A DNA stretch of 64,000 bases from Hysterangium stoloniferum. Lineage: Eukaryota > Basidiomycota > Agaricomycetes > Hysterangiales > Hysterangiaceae. A model generated the notes under the pieces. The model made no database searches. It had not been told where the DNA came from and saw only the letters and a program-made list of their open reading frames with translations. Position 1 is the stretch's first letter. Each line of letters opens with the position of its first letter. This document shows positions 58,455-64,000 of the stretch, one piece after another. The stretch covers positions 310,001 to 374,000 of the forward strand of contig WHVD01000039.1 in assembly GCA_015178975.1 (NCBI GenBank), in the 5' to 3' direction. Position numbers and translations under genes: made by a program.

Positions 58455-61400
58455 ATGTTGACCATCCTGAATCTTTTATATCCGCTGTTTGCGATTCTCA
58501 CCTTTACCTCTTTATTCAAACCGGTGGATGCCTTGGGCAACTCATGCACAGCTCCTCTTGGAACAGGCAATGCAGCAACATCAGATCCATATTGGCTTGA
58601 GACGTTGACCAAGCGGTACTTTCTACACTTATACGTCTTCAGCACTCTGTTAACCTGATTGGCAGTGGTACTTCAGCGTTTAACGCGAATCCCTCGTCCT
58701 ATCCTGTGCGGCGTAATGTCAAGGACTTTGGTGCCAAAGGTGATGGTGTCACGGATGATACAGCAGCCATCAATGCAGCCATCTCAGCCGGTTCTCGTTG
58801 TGGTAACGGGGATTGCCAATCCTCCACTCTAACCCCCGCTCTCGTATACTTCCCTTCCGGGTATTTCATTCTATTTGATATCCAGTGCCAGACGTTATAT
58901 CGATAAGTATTCTACAGAACATACTTAGTTTCTTCTCCCATCATATCTTGGTATTATACCCAATTGGTGGGAGACGCCAAGCACCCTCCTACTTTACTCG
59001 CATCAGCTAGCTTCACAGGTATTGCAGTAATCGGTATGTTACTCCTTATGACATCATTTGGATGTTCCTATCCAATAATTCTGGTCCCAGATGCTGATGT
59101 TTATATTCCTGGTGGCAATGGTGCTCAGTGGTATGTTAACCAAAACAACTTCTTCCGTGAGGTGAGTGTCTCTCTACGTCAATGAAACATGTCCATGGAA
59201 AGCGGCTTTGCTACAACCCTTCCTCCATCTATTTTCATCAACACTGAGTCGTCGTGCTGACCTACATGGCGTAGGTGCGCAATTTCGTCATCGACCTCAC
59301 TCGCATGCCGGCCACTTCATCGGCAACGGGTCTGCACTGGCAAGTTTCCCAAGCAACCAGTTTGTATAACATCGTGTGAGTAGTCAAAGAATTTAAATTC
59401 TCAGTATGGGGTATCTAATGTCACAATTCACAATTTTAGAGTTCATATGAGCACTGCATCGGATACTGCTCATCAAGGGATATTCATAGAAAGTGCGCCT
59501 AATGGACATTCTAGTATATTGTTTTGTCTTGACAGTACGACTTAGACGGCAGTGGTGGATTCATGGGCGACCTTGCATTCAATGGCGGTGCGTCCTGTTA
59601 TTTTTATCAACCTAAAGCACAACCTAAAATTCTCTTCCATCGACCCAGGCAAGTTCGGAATTTGGGTTGGAAACCAACAGTTCACCGTCCGAAATATCAC
59701 CGTAAATAACGCACAAACTGGAATTTTCATGCAATGGAACTGGGGCTGGACTTTCCAAGGTGTAACTATCAATAATTGTCAGGTGTGTTTCTTCGTTTTA
59801 TTCGCATCCCTTTTCAGAGACTTATAAATATCCCGGGATTTTGTTCAGATTGGATTCCAAATCACAACAGGTAGTATCGTCCATGACTATTTTGCTTTGA
59901 AATGGTTAAATGTCTAATGGAATAATAGGAGGAATTACATCATCAACTCAGGTAAGCCATAGTATGACCGATATTACTGCCGCAGACTTTCTCAAGTACA
60001 CTCCCAGACGGCGGGAGCTGAAGCCATCATCGATGCTACAGTTATCGATACACCTATACTTTTGGAAACTACCCAAACCAGCAGTGGATCATTGGCAGGT
60101 TCTCTACTTCTTGATAACGTCAAACTATCCAACGTGCCTACTGCGGTCAAAACTGCCCAAGGAATTACAGTATTTGCTGGACCAGGAACTGGTATTTATC
60201 TTAACCTTGAAAATCTCAACTTCTTCTAAAAAAAATGAATAGGAACTATTACTCAATGGGCTCAGGGCAACATATACTCTGGATCGTCAGGCTCGGGAAA
60301 ATTTGTACAAACGTCTCTAATCCAGCCGGAGAAGCCCTCTTCCTTGCTTCAAAACGGAAAGGTGACCCCTTGATTGAATGTCCACTTTTGACTTTTCTGA
60401 CAGCCCGTATTATTACCAGATTGCAAGCCGGACGCGTCCACAGTATGAAACATTCTCGACCAGCCAGATTGTCAGTGTGAAGGCCGAAGGAGCGAAAGGT
60501 GATGGAAACACCGATGACACTAGTGCTATTCAGGCCGTTATCGACAAGGTAAGTATCCGACTCCCACTTTATGCCTTATTAACTAACGCGCTCAATTACA
60601 GTTCTGGGGTTGCAAAATTATCTTCTTTGACGCTGGAACATATGTCGTATCGGACACCATCACCATTCCTGCCGGAACCATAATCACTGGAGAAGTATGG
60701 CCAGTCATTCTCGGTTAGTGACTGTTGCCTCTGGCTGTAACATTGAAACGTCTGATATTGTTCTGTCGACCTTAATGTTAGGCACTGGCTCCATGTTCCA
60801 GTCGCAGACCAGCCCTCACCCCGTCGTGCAAGTCGGTGCCCCTGGTTCCATCGGGACAATGGAAATTACAGATATAATGTTCTCAACGCGTGGCCCTACA
60901 CCTGGCGCTATTGTAGTTGAATGGAATGTTAAAGGCTCAGGCATTGCAGCTGCTGCAGCCTGGGATACACATATCAGGCTTGGATCAGGTACACTTAAAG
61001 CTGTTCCGACCAAGCGTAATAATAGCTCACCATATCATTTAGCTCAAGGAACCAATTTGGGCTCTGCGCAATGTGTCAAACAAGTTGACCATGGATCCAA
61101 TTGCTTTGCTTCGTTCATGGGTCTGCATCTCACCCCCGCTAGTTCAGCGTACATTGAAGGAATGTGGGTGTGGAACGGTGAGTTTCATACAGAACTAAAG
61201 ATGGATTTAGCTTCTGACCTTGCATAGGTGATCATGATCTTGACGGAGACAACTCTCAGGTGTCGGTATTCAGCGGAAGAGGTATTTTGTCAGAGTCTGC
61301 TGGACCAGTGTGGTTGATTGGAACTAGTGAGTTCATTCAAATATGTCATATTTTTTCAAAGTTGACCAGCATTAACTTTATAGGCTGTGCGTCTATGCTG

Positions 61401-62121
61401 TATTATGACCCACAAATTGATTTACCAAGAGGATTCCTTAGCGGAGCACCATACCTTATATCAGTATAGTCTCGTCAATGCGGCGGATCACTACCTCGGC
61501 CTGATACAAACCGAATCTGTGAGTAATTCTTTTATGCAGGCACTCTTCTCGACGACTAAACGACGGTAGCCTTATTACCAACCAAGCCCTGCGCCACCCG
61601 GCCCGTTCTCAGTTAATAGCGCGTTCCACGATCCAACATTCCCCACTGGTCAAGACCACGCCTGGGCTTTAAATGTCCAAAGCTCGAATAACATCTTAGT
61701 TTACGGTACATCTTTCATCGTCTTTTTTGCCGCTGTAATTGACCGATTCTGTCGCATCTTAGGTGCTGGATTGTACAGTTTCTTCCAGGTAACCTTGATA
61801 TTATCATCCTTCCCTAAACGATTCGTATCAATTGATCGAATAACGCTTTAGAACTACAACCAAGACTGCACAAATTCCGGGGCCAATAACTGCCAACAGC
61901 AAATCCTGAACGTAGATACATCCTCTTCAATCAGTATTTATAGTCTCTCCACGGTTGGGACGACATTCCAGCTCAGTGTGAATCGAACTGGTGTTATCAA
62001 TCAAGGTAATTTGTTATTGTCGAGATGAAAGATCTTGTTTTAATCGATCGATCACATAGTAAATAATATCAACGGATTTCAATCAACTGTGACGGCATGG
62101 ACAAGAAATGCGGCCACGTAA
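58455..62121 (+). CDS. Secreted GH55 exo-beta-1,3-glucanase (22 exons)
   Basis: Modelled exons: 58455-58615, 58666-58860, 58918-59033, 59091-59161, 59275-59375, 59440-59492, 59546-59587, 59649-59782, 59849-59870, 59929-59951, 60008-60191, 60243-60361, 60420-60548, 60602-60713, 60782-60988, 61043-61177, 61228-61326, 61442-61518, 61570-61705, 61763-61788, 61852-62005, 62060-62121. They sum to 2358 nt (785 residues plus stop), a normal GH55 length. A signal peptide (MLTILNLLYPLFAILTF...) is followed by two pectate-lyase-like beta-helix halves. Each half opens with a matching motif: NVKDFGAKGDGVTDDTAAI and SVKAEGAKGDGNTDDTSAI. Family words include PGGNGAQWYVNQNNFFR, GLHWQVSQATSLYNI, NWGWTFQGV, FSTRGPTPGAIVVEWN and RGILSESAGPVW. 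The enzyme releases glucose or gentiobiose from beta-1,3/1,6-glucan outside the cell. Microexons of 22, 23 and 26 nt occur. The gene looks intact. Confidence 0.93.
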
Positions 62122-62892
62122 TTGCCTTTAGACATGACTGGGGTGACCCGGTGCATATCATACTGAAAGGGAGGGAAAGATTCAGTTATTTTTCAAGTGG
62201 AACTCACGTTATTTGCTTGTATCATACTTTTTGAATTGTACATCATTTCGAAGTTGACTACATCATAAAGAGATCCGATCCATAACCGCGGCTTTACAAA
62301 GTGTTACGCTATATTTTCCTTCAAGATCCAGCATCCAACAAGTTTTGTACTTGATATAGGCTAATCATCACAGAGATGACCATACACTAAGACAACGACA
62401 AACCCTCCAACGCGAATTCCCACCCGCCACCGGCTAGTGATCACCCAAGTGTATATTCATGAAAGACAGTAAAAGAAAAATGAACTTGCCTTACGTAACT
62501 AATGAGCCCGATCAATGATCTTCCAATCCAACAAAGCAGCCTGAGGGGGCAAATTCCAGATGGATGATGGCAATTATTCGAACGCTCTTGATAATCATGC
62601 TAATTCTCAAAGGGGGATTTATACTACTACAAATTATGTAGTGATCGACCAAAACGATGTCTGAAATAAGCTGGTAATGTAACAATGACTTTAACAAGGT
62701 GTTAGGAATACTAGAGCCGCGGCTGTTATGAGAGATCCATTTGTACTGCCACTTCACGAAAATAATAGGACATTCACTTTCACCCTCTGATCCGTCTTGC
62801 TTTAATAGGTGGATAGATCATCTGTGTGCTCTGATAACAAAATTCAGAGCTACTCTAGGCAATCAGTCCATAGCATTTACCTGTAGCCTTAA
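62122..62892. other. Intergenic between convergent genes
   Basis: 3' flank of the GH55 gene and 3' flank of the minus-strand acidic-protein gene. No coding signal is recognised. Confidence 0.4.
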
Positions 62893-63463
62893 TCAATCAT
62901 CGCTTGTTAGATCAATAGCGTTGTCGGAGGAATCCCCCTTGTCCTGTTCGGGAAAATGAAAACATTTCTATGTCAAAAAAAATGATGATTATGTTGAGAT
63001 GTCTTGTTACCTGGAATGGCCGGGCTTGCGAAACAGTAAGTTCGTCCGAGCAACCTTCATCGTCTACATCCTCTTCAAAAAGAATTTGTCTTTCAACCCA
63101 CGCCAGACTTTCTATTAACCCATCTACTTCAATGACTCGCAATTTCCCCTCGTCATCTCTTTGCATGCGTAACCCATCAAGGTCCTCCCAACTGGACCAC
63201 CCATCCTCCTGGTCAATTCTCTCGTAGTCATCCTTGTCTTCGTCAATCCCGAAGTAGTCCATGACTGTCTGATTCGCCGTTGAAAGGGTAGTATGAACGC
63301 TCAAGCACGAGACATCATGTTTATCGGTACTATATTTCCCCGTAGATGGACGCGAGGATCGTTGGATAACAACATAAACAGTCTTTGAATAATAATCTGT
63401 TGACGAGCGATTCTGATAATTTCGCTGTTTGATGGCTAATGTAGATGGCCCTGCGGACTGCAT
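62893..63463 (-). CDS. Acidic protein of unknown function with SUMO-interaction-like C-terminus
   Basis: Two exons. Exon 1 runs from the ATG at 63461-63463 (MQSAGPSTLAIKQRN) down to 63011. A GT-AG intron (62944-63010, GTAACA...CGAACAG) follows, then exon 2 to the stop at 62893-62895. The product is about 200 residues. The N-terminal half is basic/Ser-rich (RNYQNRSSTDYYSK, VIQRSSRPSTGKY). The C-terminal half is acidic (DYFGIDEDKDDYERIDQED, GWSSWEDLDGL) with a predicted helix (ESLAWVERQILFEEDV), and it ends NAIDLTSDD. IDLT followed by acidic residues is the form of a SUMO-interacting motif, so a nuclear role is a guess. The frame is open 17 codons further upstream to another Met, so the start is uncertain. 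Confidence 0.55.
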
Positions 63464-64000
63464 TATTTCCTTTCTTAAAATCAGAAAATTGGACAATTGG
63501 ACAGAAGAGAACAATCAGAGGCGGAGCTCAAATCCTTGAGAGGGCCGACCACTAGTGAGCATTGGTAGTAAACTAAGGTAGTCCCGAGGTGTTACCTGCG
63601 TTAATCTTTGACCTGATATCCCTTCAAATATGAGGTGATTGCCCGATACTAAATAGTCTGCAAGCATACATACCCTTGGTGCTCAGCCCGTTAACTCCGA
63701 GTTTCCATCGACCCCGATCAAGCCTTGCAGTACGAGTAATAAAGCAACGAGTGAAATCGACTGGAAAATTTGGAGGTCATTCTTTCCCTGTATCTATTGA
63801 ACCCGTAGGAGAAATGTTAAAAGCGAAGTTGCGATGCTTCCATTGGTCATCACCCGCCTGGTATTGATCGGGGAAGAAAAAAAGTCGAACGTTTCCAGTT
63901 CAAAAACTCAATCTGAGTCAACCTGGCGACTCGCAACCACCGGACGTTCCCAGTTGGAGGCACTGTGGCCCGTTGAAACCAGACAATTATTAAATGCGAT
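63464..64000. other. Upstream flank of the acidic-protein gene
   Basis: No gene is recognised. A possible donor on the minus strand (CGCAGGTAACACC near 63590) could belong to a 5' non-coding exon of the acidic-protein gene. Confidence 0.3.

Overview
The window looks like a transposon-rich chromosome segment of an agaricomycete (mushroom-forming basidiomycete). The evidence is dense short introns (about 47-72 nt, GT-AG with CTAAC/CTGAC-like branch points), a 22-exon GH55 glucanase gene, DUF6593-like and MARVEL-like genes, an intact chromodomain Ty3/gypsy element, decayed Helitron Rep/Pif1 sequence and many solo LTRs. The species cannot be fixed from sequence alone. I saw no rRNA, tRNA or CRISPR.

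Left part (1-7.3 kb): a GC-rich minus-strand gene for a long Ser/Pro-rich protein ending in an SH3 domain (1658-3674), then low-information sequence. This includes a decayed copy (about 4281-4690) of the promoter and 5' part of a small secreted-protein gene found intact at 40 kb.

Middle (7.3-38.5 kb): one large stack of nested mobile elements. A Ty1/copia RNase H remnant is split by a solo LTR with a CCATC target duplication. Two decayed gag regions, a head-to-head LTR pair and LTRs carrying two separate 17-bp minisatellites follow. A decayed Helitron (about 18.6-38.55 kb) then serves as the landing platform. It holds a 5.7-kb non-coding LTR-flanked unit, a solo LTR (TSD TAAAG), a 1.2-kb solo LTR (TSD ATGAC), an intact DD34E Tc1-like element with about 211-bp inverted repeats (TSD TA), and another solo LTR (TSD TCACA). 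Into that last LTR a complete 7156-bp Ty3/gypsy element has jumped (TSD GATAG). Its two 398-bp LTRs look identical, its gag and pol are open, the gag stop and pol start overlap as ATGA, and an extra 152-codon ORF lies between pol and the 3' LTR. Several otherwise different LTR families share a core of about 28 bp.

Right part (38.5-64 kb): gene-bearing sequence. It has a small secreted protein with ALPIP repeats (40178-40393), and a tandem segmental duplication carrying two paralogous four-exon genes for cysteine-rich secreted proteins (44786-45241 and 46834-47285). It also has a four-exon DUF6593-like gene with a likely GC-AG intron (51347-52085), a five-exon MARVEL-like membrane protein (54123-54970) and a complete secreted GH55 exo-beta-1,3-glucanase with 22 exons (58455-62121; the modelled exons sum to 2358 nt). 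Last comes a minus-strand acidic protein ending in a SUMO-interaction-like tail (62893-63463). The multi-exon models were built by eye from splice signals, frame continuity and family resemblance; no alignment or search was run.
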